NCBI RefSeq assembly: GCF_900046475.1
Contig: NZ_FCOU01000012.1
Span: 317,924 to 381,923, forward strand
Length of the DNA stretch: 64,000 nt
Origin: Collinsella ihumii
Lineage (GTDB): Bacteria; Actinomycetota; Coriobacteriia; Coriobacteriales; Coriobacteriaceae
Direction of reading: 5' to 3'
Shown: one piece after another, positions 41,156 to 50,141 of the stretch
How positions within the stretch are numbered: position 1 is the first letter of the stretch
How the letters are laid out: every line of letters starts with the position of its first letter
The notes under the pieces: generated by a model
What the model saw: only the letters and a program-made list of their open reading frames with translations
Told to the model about the DNA's origin: nothing
Databases searched by the model: none
Translations under genes and position numbers: made by a program

Positions 41156-43723
41156 TCACGACCTTTCCGAGTCGGAGGGGAAATGGCTGCCCGTGCCGGC
41201 GCGCCCATGCGCCGCTGCGTGCACCGCCGCAACCGGTGCCGCCAGGCTGTGCAGGTATTCGATGACGATGAGGTAGGCGCACGAGCAGGCAAGCGAGACG
41301 ATCCAGCAGATGAGCAGCGGGAGCTTCGCGGGCAGCACGAAAAGCGCGAGCAGCAGCACGGCGGGAACCCATCCGAGGGCGATGAGGCCGCGGTGCACGA
41401 GGCGCGGGTAGGCCCGTTCGAATCCGCGGGCGCGGGCGGAATCGGCGAGCAGGGCGCCCGCGCCGCCGAGATTCTCGGGCGCGCGGACCGCCTCGGTGGC
41501 GTCGGTGCGCTCGGCGATCATGAGGTCGGTTTGCGCCAGGCGCCGGTCGAACAGGGTGTTGATGCGCAGCAGCCGGCGACGGGCGCCGATGCCGACGATG
41601 AGCGCGGGTGCGCAGAACAGCATGAGGACGGCGAGGTTCTGGACGTAGTACATGCCGTAGAAGCCGGCGACCGCCTCGCGCATGGCGTCGATGCCGTAGG
41701 TGAACGGCAGCCAGGGGTGCAGCGCCCGGAAGAACCCGGGCATCATCTCGATGGGGTAGGTGCCCGCCGCCCCCGGAATCTGCAGCACGACGAGCAGGAC
41801 GCCGAGCGCCTTGCCGATATGCTTGAACGAGACGGCGAGCGCGTAGACGATGAGCACGTAGACGAGCGACGCGACCATGCCGGCGAACACGTACGCGACG
41901 GGCGAGACGCACTGGATCCCGAGGAGCACGTCGCCGGTGCAGCAGATGATCGCCTGGATCTGCCCGAGTGCGGCCAGAAGCAGCCAGCGTCCGAAGAACG
42001 CCTGGTAGGGGAGCACGGTCCCGATGCCCTCCGCGTCGACTTCGAGCTTGTAGATGGCGACCAGCACAAAGCCGCCGACCCACAGGGCGAGGTTCGTGTA
42101 GAACGGCGCCACGCCCGAGCCGTAGTTCTCGACCGGGAAGACCGCCTTGTCGACCATGGCCGCGGGCGACCCCATGAAGGAGCCGATGCGCGCGGGGTCG
42201 AGGTCGACGAGACGGGAGAGCTCGCTGGCCGCCTGCGCGCTGCCGAGCGCATCGAGGTCGTCGGCGAGGCCGCGCACCCGCGCGGACGTGTCGCGGATGG
42301 TGCTGGACGTGTCGCGCGCAGTCGAGGCGGTCTGGTCGAGCAGCGTGTCGAGCTGGCCGAGCAGGGAGGACGCTTGCTCGGTGAGCGGGCGGACGGATGC
42401 GAGCGCGCCGGACAGACGGCCGCCGGCGCTGGCGAACGCGTCGAGCGACGAGGTGAGCTCGGGCAGGGCGCCGCCAGAAAGCTGGGCCTGCAGGTCGGCG
42501 ATGCGCTCGGTGCCGTCCTGCACGGCGCCCGCGACCGAGCCCGACAGGTCGCGCACGTCCCCTGCGGCCCGCTTGATGTCGTCGGAGATCTGCTGCAGGC
42601 GGTCGAGCTGGGCATTCTGCGCGTCGGAGAGCTCCACGAGCGCCTGGATCTGGACGTCGAGCTCCTTGACGATATCGGTCTGGATGGTCGTCTGCTCGCC
42701 GTCTTGCGGGGTGAGGGTCACGATGGTGGAGCGGACGGTCTCGAGCGAGGTCTTGAAGGTCTGGACCGTTCCGTCGAGCGCACGGATCCGCGCGATGGCG
42801 GCATCGACGGTGCTCTGTGCCCACGCGACGTCGCCGGCGAGCGCGCTCAGGTCGTAGGCGGAGGTCGAGGAGATGCGTGCGATGGTGCCCGTTCCGGTAC
42901 CGAGGGCGTCCGAGAGCGTCGACGCCATCTCCCGCATGCCGCTCCGCGCGTCGCCCAGCGTGCCCAGCGAGGAGTCGAGGGTGCCGGCGAGCGCGTCGGA
43001 GGTGCCGGCGATCGAGGCGAGCGAGGCGCGCGCGTCGGCGATCGCGTCGCGCGAAGAGGACAGCGTGGCGTCGAGCCCGTCGATGTCGCGGGAGAGGCCG
43101 TCGAGGGAGCTCGCGGTGTCGCGCAGCGCGCTTGCGGCGCCCGTCGTACCCCGGTCGATATCGGCGAGCGCGCCGGCTGCCGCCCCCTTGAGCTTTTCGG
43201 AGGCGACCTCGCCCACCACGCGGACGAACTCGTTGGAGATCTGGTCCTCGAGGGTGGTCGCCCCGGTGTCGGTGACCTTGGGCGCGATGGCGTTTTCCTT
43301 CTCGTTGACGTAGTAGGCGATATGCGCCGGCTGCGCGCTCCCGTCGAGCACGCCTGCAAGCGTGGACGTGAAGTCGCGCGGGATGATGAAGGCGGCGTAG
43401 GCGTCTCCTGCCCGCACCTTGTCCGTCGCCTCCTTTTCGGTGTCCACGAACGTCCATCCGAGCTGGTCGTTTTCCTCCAAGCGCTCGCGCACCATCTCGC
43501 CCGCGTTCGTGGGTCCGCGGTCGGGGATGTCCGCGCCCGCGTCCTCGATCACGACCGCTACGGGCACGGTGCTCGTGTTCTCGTAGGGGTCCCAGTTGGC
43601 CAGGATGTTGATCCATGCGTACAGCGACGGGATGATGCACACGCCGAGGGCAATGACGACGGCGGCGGGGTTGCGCACGATGCGTTTGAGGTCGCGCGCG
43701 AAGATGCGAAAGACGGTTCTCAT
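41156..43723 (-). CDS. YhgE/Pip-type membrane protein, larger paralogue
   Basis: The 855-residue protein shares the architecture of the next gene: MRTVFRIFARDLKRIVRNPAAVVIALGVCIIPSLYAWINILANWDPYENT, a long coiled-coil outer region, and a C-terminal set of helices (LWVGGFVLVAIYKLEVD ... AVLMLFCAPALIVGIGARR). It continues for about 130 residues with two further membrane helices (IALGWVPAVLLLALFVLP, LICWIVSLACSCAYLIVI). GAGGAGAACC precedes the ATG. It is divergent from a TetR gene that probably controls it. Roles proposed for the family include drug efflux and surface adhesion. Confidence 0.88.
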   Translation of the reverse strand: MRTVFRIFARDLKRIVRNPAAVVIALGVCIIPSLYAWINILANWDPYENTSTVPVAVVIEDAGADIPDRGPTNAGEMVRERLEENDQLGWTFVDTEKEATDKVRAGDAYAAFIIPRDFTSTLAGVLDGSAQPAHIAYYVNEKENAIAPKVTDTGATTLEDQISNEFVRVVGEVASEKLKGAAAGALADIDRGTTGAASALRDTASSLDGLSRDIDGLDATLSSSRDAIADARASLASIAGTSDALAGTLDSSLGTLGDARSGMREMASTLSDALGTGTGTIARISSTSAYDLSALAGDVAWAQSTVDAAIARIRALDGTVQTFKTSLETVRSTIVTLTPQDGEQTTIQTDIVKELDVQIQALVELSDAQNAQLDRLQQISDDIKRAAGDVRDLSGSVAGAVQDGTERIADLQAQLSGGALPELTSSLDAFASAGGRLSGALASVRPLTEQASSLLGQLDTLLDQTASTARDTSSTIRDTSARVRGLADDLDALGSAQAASELSRLVDLDPARIGSFMGSPAAMVDKAVFPVENYGSGVAPFYTNLALWVGGFVLVAIYKLEVDAEGIGTVLPYQAFFGRWLLLAALGQIQAIICCTGDVLLGIQCVSPVAYVFAGMVASLVYVLIVYALAVSFKHIGKALGVLLVVLQIPGAAGTYPIEMMPGFFRALHPWLPFTYGIDAMREAVAGFYGMYYVQNLAVLMLFCAPALIVGIGARRRLLRINTLFDRRLAQTDLMIAERTDATEAVRAPENLGGAGALLADSARARGFERAYPRLVHRGLIALGWVPAVLLLALFVLPAKLPLLICWIVSLACSCAYLIVIEYLHSLAAPVAAVHAAAHGRAGTGSHFPSDSERS

Positions 43724-43925
43724 GGGTTCTCCTCGGCATCGTCTGGGCGATGCCCTCGACAGCACACTGCAGATACCCGTTTTCTTACCATGATTCCAAT
43801 AATTTTGAGAAAAGTTCAAAAAACTTAAGAGATGATAGAATTTCGAGTGAGCAAGGGAGACCACCGCGTCCGTCTCGGACGGTTCCGCGTTTTTCCCGAT
43901 GAGGGTTTCGGCAGAGGGTGCAGGT
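43724..43925. promoter_or_regulatory. AT-rich divergent promoter between YhgE and TetR genes
   Basis: The stretch 43775-43850 is much richer in A+T than its surroundings and has AAGTTCAAAAAACTT at about 43813-43827, an inverted repeat with 5-bp arms. A TetR-type operator controlling both directions is expected here; the site is only a candidate. Confidence 0.4.
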
Positions 43926-44576
43926 ATGAAGAAACAAGTCGAGAAGCGCGACGCTGCGGAAGCGGCCGGCGCCCAGGCGCGGACGCGCAAGAGCGCGGCG
44001 ACGCGCGAGCGCATCATGGCGGCGGCGACCGAGCTCATGCTCGAGCACGGGGGCACCGGCTTTCAGATCGGTGAGGTGTCGGAGCGCTGCGGCATGTCCA
44101 AGGGGTCGCTGTACTACTACTTCGCCGACAAGGGCGCGCTCGTGCAGGCGATCTTCGACCGCTCGATGGACGGCCTTGTCGCCGACGTCGAGGCCGCGGT
44201 GGCGCACGCCCCGTCGGCGAGCGCGTCGATTTTGGGCCTGGTCGAGGCGGTGGCGCGCGCGGTCCGCCCGGGCAGCGCGCTCACGCTGGCGCTCGCCCAT
44301 GGCATCTGGGACGTGGAGCACGAGGTCCTGCCGCACATCAAGGAGCATCTCGACCGCATCATCGCCGTGCTGGAGGCCCAGCTGGAGCGCGCCAAGGGGG
44401 AGGGGATAGTGCGCCCGGGCGCCAACAGCCACCTGGTGGCGGTCGCCATCATCGGCGCCTTTGCGATCACGGAGTACGCGGGCGAGGTCGTCGACGAAAA
44501 CGACGATCCCGAGGCCTTCGTCCACGGCGTGCTCGACGTCGTCTTCCACGGCATCGGCGCGGACGGGCAGCACTGA
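43926..44576 (+). CDS. TetR-family transcriptional regulator
   Basis: The 216-residue protein has the TetR N-terminal DNA-binding domain: TRERIMAAATELMLEHGGTGFQIGEVSERCGMSKGSLYYYFADKGALVQAIFD. The C-terminal ligand-binding half (ALTLALAHGIWDVEHEVLPHIKEHL) is not specific enough to name a ligand. A basic 25-residue leader precedes the domain. The ATG has AGGGTGCAGGT upstream. It is divergent from the two YhgE genes and most likely represses them. Confidence 0.9.
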   Translation: MKKQVEKRDAAEAAGAQARTRKSAATRERIMAAATELMLEHGGTGFQIGEVSERCGMSKGSLYYYFADKGALVQAIFDRSMDGLVADVEAAVAHAPSASASILGLVEAVARAVRPGSALTLALAHGIWDVEHEVLPHIKEHLDRIIAVLEAQLERAKGEGIVRPGANSHLVAVAIIGAFAITEYAGEVVDENDDPEAFVHGVLDVVFHGIGADGQH

Positions 44577-44625
44577 GCTGCTCATTAGATGGTTATTGGT
44601 TTATAAGGTGGTAAGGTGAAAGCTT

Positions 44626-44742
44626 ATGAAACGTTGTCTTTTAATTGCATTACTACTGCTCATAGCATTTGCTTTTATCGTGCTATCCAATAGGTTCCTT
44701 CCAAGTACCCGGATTGGATGCTACCCGATAACCATCGGCTGA
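44626..44742 (+). CDS. 38-residue membrane or secreted peptide in a low-GC patch
   Basis: The peptide MKRCLLIALLLLIAFAFIVLSNRFLPSTRIGCYPITIG has a basic start and a 17-residue hydrophobic core, as in a signal anchor. AAGGTG lies 10 bases before the ATG. The surrounding 44577-44950 is strikingly AT-rich compared with the rest of the window and holds no other gene I can support. The stretch is probably acquired DNA. Whether the peptide is made is uncertain. Confidence 0.4.
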   Translation: MKRCLLIALLLLIAFAFIVLSNRFLPSTRIGCYPITIG

Positions 44743-44952
44743 CGAGGGCAACCACTGCTAAAAGTCGTGACAGGTTGGGGAGTAAAGCAGCTTTCGCAAT
44801 ACAGCTCGCCATCAACAGCGGAAAGCATGGCAAAGGCTCTATAGCCTGCATGTTCATCGTCAATCGAGCGCGTCGATCGTCCGCTTTTGCGTCGAGTGCC
44901 CCGCGCGTGGCACGGTAAGATGTATTCACGTTCGCGATGGAAAGGGAGTTCC

Positions 44953-45243
44953 ATGGCAGATATCGATCGGGTGTATCGACAGATCGCGCAGATTGCCGAG
45001 AGGGAGGGCGCGCAGCGGGTCATCTTGTTTGGATCCCGTGCGCGAGGGACCAATCTGCCCAAAAGCGACATCGATATCGCCGTCGAGGGCTGTCCCCATC
45101 CAGAAGCGTTCGAGGATGCCGTGCAAAACGACCTCTGGTCGTTGCTCATGGTGGACGTCGTCAATCTCGATGAGACGGTTTCGCCTGCTCTGCGCGCAGA
45201 GATCGAGCGGGACGGAAGGGTGCTGTATGAAAAAGCTCGATAA
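44953..45243 (+). CDS. MNT-type nucleotidyltransferase (antitoxin of MNT-HEPN pair)
   Basis: The 96-residue protein is a minimal nucleotidyltransferase with GSRARGTNLPKSDIDIAVEG, in which the GS(x)9-10-DxD core holds the metal-binding Asp pair. In MNT-HEPN toxin-antitoxin systems this enzyme adds AMP to the HEPN toxin. AAAGGGAG precedes the ATG. Its last 17 bases overlap the start of the HEPN partner, so both are translated together. It lies next to a low-GC patch, which fits a mobile module. Confidence 0.85.
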   Translation: MADIDRVYRQIAQIAEREGAQRVILFGSRARGTNLPKSDIDIAVEGCPHPEAFEDAVQNDLWSLLMVDVVNLDETVSPALRAEIERDGRVLYEKAR

Positions 45244-45637
45244 CTACCGCTCGGCGCTCAGGGTGCTCGAGCAGGCTCCTCTCCAGGACCGGACCAATGA
45301 GTTTGTGCAAAGCGGCATCATCGGCAAGTTTTCCCTTCAGTTCGAGTTCGGCTGGAAGCTGCTCGGTGCACTGTTGACATACGAAGGGGATCAGGTCTCG
45401 GCGTCGGGCTCTCCCCGGGAGATCATCAAGCGTGCGTTTCGGTATTTCGACGGCATGGATGAAGAGGCATGGCTCTCCATGCTACGCAACCGAAACGACA
45501 TGACACGCATCTACGATGCAGTGCGCGCCTCAGCGCTCGTGGAGCGCATCGTTGATGACTACATCCCCGTCTTCCAGCGGCTTGAGGCATTCGTGCTCGA
45601 GCGCTATGCATCCGGCGAGCTCGACGAGCTGGCCTGA
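45227..45637 (+). CDS. HEPN-type nucleotidyltransferase-partner protein (HI0074-like)
   Basis: The 136-residue helical protein begins MKKLDNYRSALRVLEQA and contains FSLQFEFGWKLLGALLTYEGDQ and FRYFDGMDEEAWLSMLRNRNDMTRIYD, matching the HI0074 substrate-binding/HEPN family. The usual catalytic pattern in this place is RNxxxHxYD; here the His is Arg (RNDMTRIYD), so RNase activity is probably lost. It overlaps the MNT gene. It could be a dead toxin or a system that now serves another purpose. Confidence 0.82.
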   Translation: MKKLDNYRSALRVLEQAPLQDRTNEFVQSGIIGKFSLQFEFGWKLLGALLTYEGDQVSASGSPREIIKRAFRYFDGMDEEAWLSMLRNRNDMTRIYDAVRASALVERIVDDYIPVFQRLEAFVLERYASGELDELA

Positions 45638-45737
45638 GGGAGCGTCTTCGCAGTTGCGCTGACGGTGCCGGATCATTGGCAGGCGCAGATTTTTATCAAC
45701 GCCACCGAGAGCATGCCCAGAAGATGTACCCAGATAA

Positions 45738-45797
45738 CGGGCCCAGAACTGGCAGAGAAGAGCTCAAAGGAGGCTCTCACTGCAAGTTCTGGGCCCG
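45738..45797. repeat. Palindrome family F
   Basis: CGGGCCCAGAACT (45738-45750) is inverted at 45785-45797, and the inside is also partly paired (AGAAGAGC with GCTCTC). It lies between the convergent HEPN and lipoprotein genes and could end both transcripts. Confidence 0.7.
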
Positions 45798-45843
45798 CTT
45801 GGAGGGTGTTCAACACTTCGTCCGCCGGGGAGCAGGCACCCTG

Positions 45844-46725
45844 CTATCCCTCGCGCACGGTGAACAGGTAGCCTACCGTGCCCGCATCGAAGGTCGCCTC
45901 AAAGAAGTACCGGTATCCGGGTTCGATCGTGAACGCGTATGCCCCATCAGACGCAGTGACCTGCGCGTCCTCTCCGGGAAAGTTGATCGAGTTGGGGTCC
46001 GCAGCACCCGAGATGTCAGCTTCGCTCCAGCGGGTGACGTGGAGGTCGGAGGCGGGCACGTCGAATGACACGGTGGCGTCGGTCGGACCGTCAACCTGCG
46101 CGTCGATAAGGTCGTCCGCCTTGACCTGAACCGGGTCGGCAACGTCCGCCGTCACGGTCACACCCTCGCCGTTCTCCTCGTAGCTCCAGGTGTAGCCGTT
46201 GGTTTGCGGCATGAGCGAGACGAGGGCCTGCTCGGTCCGGTACTCGACGGTCGCCTGCGCCGGCTCGGCGGGGTCGCGCTCCACGTTCAGCTCGGAGATC
46301 ATATCCGCATACGGCTCGAGGTTTTCGGGTGCGCCCTCGTCGATGATCGCGATGGCGGTGATGCCGGGGTATTGTGCCGGATAGCTCTCCAGCATGATTC
46401 CGTTGCCGGTGACGCGCACGACGTTGCCGCTGGCGAGCGCATCCGCAGAGATCTCACTGGCGTCCGCGTCGACGATGCGCGCGGTATCGAGGCCGGGGTA
46501 GTAGGGCGACTCGGTGTCTTGGTCGATGAGCAGTATACTGCCGTCGTCGAGGAGGGCGACCAGCGCGGTGCTGGTAAACGATGCGGCCGCTTCACCGCTT
46601 CCCCGGTCGGTCTGCGTGTTTCCCGCAGCCGGAGACGACGACGGGGACGAGCAGCCCGCGTTGAAAGCAAGGCTTGCCGCAAGCGATGCCGTGGCGAACA
46701 GGGTGAGGCACGGATGCGTCTTCAT
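45844..46725 (-). CDS. Lipoprotein of unknown function
   Basis: The 293-residue protein has a lipoprotein signal (MKTHPCLTLFATASLAASLAFNAGC, lipobox FNAGC with Cys25), then a Ser/Pro/Gly linker and two beta-rich parts. One resembles a small OB or carrier domain (TALVALLDDGSILLIDQDTESPYYPG ... GNVVRVTGNGIMLESYPAQYPGITAI). The end is a single beta-sandwich with YAFTIEPGYRYFFEATF. No family is recognised. GAGGAGACC precedes the ATG. It starts 13 bases after the esterase gene and shares its transcript. Confidence 0.75.
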   Translation of the reverse strand: MKTHPCLTLFATASLAASLAFNAGCSSPSSSPAAGNTQTDRGSGEAAASFTSTALVALLDDGSILLIDQDTESPYYPGLDTARIVDADASEISADALASGNVVRVTGNGIMLESYPAQYPGITAIAIIDEGAPENLEPYADMISELNVERDPAEPAQATVEYRTEQALVSLMPQTNGYTWSYEENGEGVTVTADVADPVQVKADDLIDAQVDGPTDATVSFDVPASDLHVTRWSEADISGAADPNSINFPGEDAQVTASDGAYAFTIEPGYRYFFEATFDAGTVGYLFTVREG

Positions 46726-46738
46726 GGCCGGTCTCCTC

Positions 46739-47443
46739 TCAGTCGAGGTACATCGTATCATGCCCGTCGTCTTGTCTGCCGAGGAAGGAGTCGAGGGCGG
46801 ATATGCCCGCCTCGAGGCGCTCCTGGTGATGTTGCATATGGTTGCCGGGCCCCATGGCGATGTCGACGTCGCATCCATATGCGCGGCAGAGTTCCGCGCA
46901 GCGCTCCATGCGGGCCTGTACGCGTCGCATGATCGGGGCGCCCGAGCGCGGCTCCTTCTTGCCGAGCGAGAAGTACGCGTAGCGGCCCGCGCCGTTGAAG
47001 GGATGCCGCTCGAGGTCCTCAACCAGCCCTTCATACCACAGCGAGCCGGAGAGGCTCGCGCAGGCGATAAGGCGCGCGTCGCGGCAAAACGTGTGGAAGG
47101 CGAACAGCCCGCCGAGGGAGTAGCCGCAGATGGCGAGCGCGCGGGGCCGGATGCCGTGGCGCCGCTCGAGGGCGGGGACGACGGAATCGAGCAGCTCGCG
47201 GAGCGTGCGGTCGCCGTGCCCCCCGAACGGGGCGTTGCCATCGCGCAGGCCCGGTGCCGGCCACGGGGTGAGGTTGTCGCCCCATGCCGCAATCGGAATG
47301 CGCGCGACCGAGGCGCGTCTGCCTTGCGCTGCCTCGGCGATGCCGAAGGGATGCTCCGGCAGGTCGATGACGCAGATGAGGGGAGCGGTCGGTCCTTCGG
47401 CCCCTTGGAACACCTCGCATGTCTCAAGATCGATGCAGTCCAT
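46739..47443 (-). CDS. Alpha/beta hydrolase, Fes/IroE or esterase-D-like
   Basis: The 234-residue protein is an alpha/beta hydrolase. The nucleophile elbow is ALAICGYSLGGLFAFH (Ser about 117) and a late His lies in MGPGNHMQHH. FFVIDLPEHP-like and SGSLWYEGLVEDLE segments suggest the enterochelin-esterase/esterase-D group. An AGGAGGTG site fixes the ATG at 47443. There is no signal peptide, so it acts in the cytoplasm. It is divergent from the GTPase gene and is followed by the lipoprotein gene. Confidence 0.82.
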   Translation of the reverse strand: MDCIDLETCEVFQGAEGPTAPLICVIDLPEHPFGIAEAAQGRRASVARIPIAAWGDNLTPWPAPGLRDGNAPFGGHGDRTLRELLDSVVPALERRHGIRPRALAICGYSLGGLFAFHTFCRDARLIACASLSGSLWYEGLVEDLERHPFNGAGRYAYFSLGKKEPRSGAPIMRRVQARMERCAELCRAYGCDVDIAMGPGNHMQHHQERLEAGISALDSFLGRQDDGHDTMYLD

Positions 47444-47567
47444 GATGCACACCTCCTCATCCAGTATACGAGGCACCCGGTCGTTTCGTTCCCGGCCCAA
47501 AAAGCACCAGCCCCTGCGCTTCGTGTGCGACAATGGTGAGCGCAGCAATCGGTTGGAGGAGGCGTGC

Positions 47568-49604
47568 ATGAAGCAGGCGGTGGTGGGGCTTTTGGCCCAT
47601 GTCGATGCGGGCAAGACGACCCTTGCCGAGGCGATGCTGTTCGCCGCTGGCGCCATCCGCACGCGCGGGCGCGTCGACCACGGCGACGCCCATCTGGACA
47701 CCGACGCCATGGAGCGCGAGCGCGGCATCACGATCTTCTCCAAGCAGGCGCACTTCGACCACGACGGTACGCACTACATGCTGCTCGACGCGCCGGGCCA
47801 CGTCGATTTCTCCGCCGAGGCGGAGCGCACGCTGCAGGCGCTCGACTACGCGATCCTCGTCATCGGGGCGAACGACGGCGTGCAGGGCCATACCGAGACC
47901 ATGTGGGATCTGCTGGAGCGCTACGGCGTGCCCACGGTCCTCTTCGTGAACAAGATCGACCTGGCCACGGCCGATACCGAGGCGCTCATGCATCAGGTGC
48001 GCGCACGGCTTTCGGCTTCGTGTCTGGACGGGGTCGCGCTTGCCTGCGCGGCGGGGGTGCGCGTGCCGGAGGGCTGCGCGACGGACCCGGGCGCTCTGGA
48101 AGATGCCGCGGCGACCGACGAGGCGGCGCTCGACGAATACCTCGAGACCGAAACCCTGGCGCGCACGACGGTGCGCCGCCTGGTGTCGGAACGGCGCGTG
48201 TTTCCCGTGCTGTTCGGTTCCGCGCTCAAGGGCGAAGGCGTCGAGGAGCTACTGTGTTGTCTCGATGCGCTGGTCGACGAGCGGACCTGGCCCGACGAGT
48301 TCGCCGCGCGCGTGTACAAGGTGAGCCGCTCTCCCCGCGGCGAGCGGCTCGCATGGCTCAAGGTGACCGGCGGGACGCTGCGCGCCAAGATGTTCGTATC
48401 GGGCACCGAGCGCGGCGAGGCGTGGGAGGAGAAGATCGACCAGGTCCGCATCTACCAGGCCGAAACGTTCCAGACGGTCACTGAGGTCCCCGCCGGCCAG
48501 ATCTGCGCGGTCACGGGGCTCACGCATGTGGTGCCCGGCAGCGCACTGGGCGCCGAGCCCGCGGGCATGGCGCCGCAGCTCGCACCGGTCCTGTCCTATC
48601 AGGTGCTTCCCGGATCCAACGACGTGCACATCGTCGTGCGCGCCCTGCGCGAGCTCGCCGACGAGGATCCGCTGCTGGGCGTGTCGTGGCAAGAGCACCT
48701 GCAGGAAGCGCACGTGCAGCTGATGGGCGCGGTCCAGCGCGAGGTCATCCAGCAGACGCTCTCCGAGCGCTTCGGGCTGGATGTCGAGTTCGGCCCGGGA
48801 GGCATCTTATATAAAGAGACCGTGACCGCGCCGGTCGAGGGCATCGGCCATTACGAGCCGCTGCGCCATTATGCCGAGGCGCACCTGCTGATCGAGCCGC
48901 TGCCGCGCGGCGCGGGCATCGAGGTGGGCACGAGGTGCTCGGAAGACGACCTCGACCGCAACTGGCAGCGCCTCATCCTCACGCACGTGCTGGAACGCGA
49001 GCATCTGGGGGTGCTCACCGGCTCGCCGATCGCCGACGTGCGCATCACGCTGCTCGCCGGCCGTGCGCACGCCAAGCATACCGAGGGCGGCGACTTCCGG
49101 CAGGCGACGTATCGCGCCATCCGGCACGCGCTGATGTGCGCGCGGGAGCAGGGCGCCTGCATGCTGCTGGAGCCGTGGTATCGGTTCCGCCTGACGGTAC
49201 CTGCCGACAAGGTGGGCCGCGCGCTCGCCGATGTGCAGCGCATGGGCGCCGAGTTCGATGCACCGGAGATCGCGGGCGACACCGCGCAGCTTGTCGGCAC
49301 GGTGCCCGCGTCCGAGATGCGCGAGTACGCGCTCGAGGTAAGCGGCTACACGGGCGGCATGGGGCGCTTGGCGCTCGAATACGCAGGGTACCGGGCGTGC
49401 CATGATGCCGAGCGCGTGAACGAGGAGGCTGCCTACGATCCGGAGGCCGATCTGCCCAACACGCCCGACTCGGTGTTTTGCAGCCACGGCGCGGGATACA
49501 CGGTCAAGTGGTTCGATGTGGCCGAGCACGCGCATGTCGAGGTGGATCCCGCGCGCCTGCGCCCCTGGCGCGAGGCGGATGCGGCGTTCTTCTCGCGCGG
49601 GTAG
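47568..49604 (+). CDS. TetM-like translation GTPase (ribosomal-protection-type)
   Basis: The 678-residue protein is an EF-G-like GTPase with G1 AHVDAGKTTL, G2 ERGITIF, G3 DAPGHVDF, G4 NKID and G5 SAL. Later parts are domain III (VQREVIQQTLSERFGLDVEFG) and domain IV/V (SGYTGGMGRLALEYAGYR). The overall length is somewhat above that of TetM/TetO proteins (about 640). The three loop residues of domain IV that displace tetracycline cannot be judged by eye. Many gut Gram-positives carry chromosomal relatives of this kind that do not give resistance. GGAGGA precedes the ATG. Confidence 0.85.
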   Translation: MKQAVVGLLAHVDAGKTTLAEAMLFAAGAIRTRGRVDHGDAHLDTDAMERERGITIFSKQAHFDHDGTHYMLLDAPGHVDFSAEAERTLQALDYAILVIGANDGVQGHTETMWDLLERYGVPTVLFVNKIDLATADTEALMHQVRARLSASCLDGVALACAAGVRVPEGCATDPGALEDAAATDEAALDEYLETETLARTTVRRLVSERRVFPVLFGSALKGEGVEELLCCLDALVDERTWPDEFAARVYKVSRSPRGERLAWLKVTGGTLRAKMFVSGTERGEAWEEKIDQVRIYQAETFQTVTEVPAGQICAVTGLTHVVPGSALGAEPAGMAPQLAPVLSYQVLPGSNDVHIVVRALRELADEDPLLGVSWQEHLQEAHVQLMGAVQREVIQQTLSERFGLDVEFGPGGILYKETVTAPVEGIGHYEPLRHYAEAHLLIEPLPRGAGIEVGTRCSEDDLDRNWQRLILTHVLEREHLGVLTGSPIADVRITLLAGRAHAKHTEGGDFRQATYRAIRHALMCAREQGACMLLEPWYRFRLTVPADKVGRALADVQRMGAEFDAPEIAGDTAQLVGTVPASEMREYALEVSGYTGGMGRLALEYAGYRACHDAERVNEEAAYDPEADLPNTPDSVFCSHGAGYTVKWFDVAEHAHVEVDPARLRPWREADAAFFSRG

Positions 49605-49626
49605 CGGGGGATTGCGCGGGTTGTCA

Positions 49627-49905
49627 GCGGGTCTGCCGGGCGCGCCAGCCTGCCCGGATTTTGGCATGTATAAAGCGCTGATAAACCTGCAGGTAGCGAG
49701 CATTCTCGTGCATAAAAATCAGGCCGAAGTAAAACCCATCAAGGACACAGGTTGAGTTTGGTGCGATTTTTGAGTGCCTTTTCACCCTATGCGCCGTACC
49801 CCTCGACAAAACCGCAGGATTCAACTGGGCTTTTGTCGAGAGGTACGGCGCATGTGGGCAGAAGGCACTCAAAAATCGCACCAAACTCGTATACATGGTT
49901 TTTGG
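49627..49905. repeat. 279-base direct repeat, copy 1, with a long hairpin
   Basis: This block recurs at 51959-52236 with over 90% identity. Its right half is a palindrome (49754-49888) with arms of about 60 bases beginning GAGTTTGGTGCGATTTTTGA and containing TCGACAAAA and TTTTGTCGA near the centre. No gene is encoded. It ends the GTPase gene side and faces the ATPase gene. Confidence 0.9.
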
Positions 49906-50141
49906 ACCCGCCCCAGAAAGGGGTCGGCATATTGAGGCAGCGGCTTTGCACCGGGCCGCCGGCATGAGTGGGCGGCCTGTCTGCGATTTTGTGTAAAGCC
50001 GGAGTGATATCTGCTATTTGGCACCGTGCTGTCCGGAAGCCTTTGCAACGCGAGCTCTACGGTGGGCTGTCGCCCTCCCAACGCGAACATCGGGTTTCAG
50101 CGCAGCGCGCATCCGTCCCGGATGGCAGGATGGCGAACGAA
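49906..50141. other. Gap with no recognised feature
   Basis: Between copy 1 of the repeat and the ATPase stop there are 236 bases in which I see no gene, terminator or clear repeat. Confidence 0.6.

Noticed and set aside
39266-43828. An open frame of 1520 codons on the plus strand opposite the two YhgE genes, and a 616-codon frame at 9186-11036 opposite the penicillin-binding protein
   Set aside because: In high-GC DNA the antisense frame of a real gene often lacks stops. The products are Arg/Gly/Val-rich without domains, while the minus-strand genes have clear family motifs and ribosome-binding sites.
47568-49604. Calling the TetM-like GTPase a tetracycline-resistance gene
   Set aside because: Chromosomal relatives without resistance are common. 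The residues that displace the drug cannot be judged by eye and there is no mobile-element context.
49660-49965. Short leftward or rightward frames inside the 279-base repeats
   Set aside because: Both copies give frames only because the hairpin lacks stops; there is no ribosome-binding site or family similarity.
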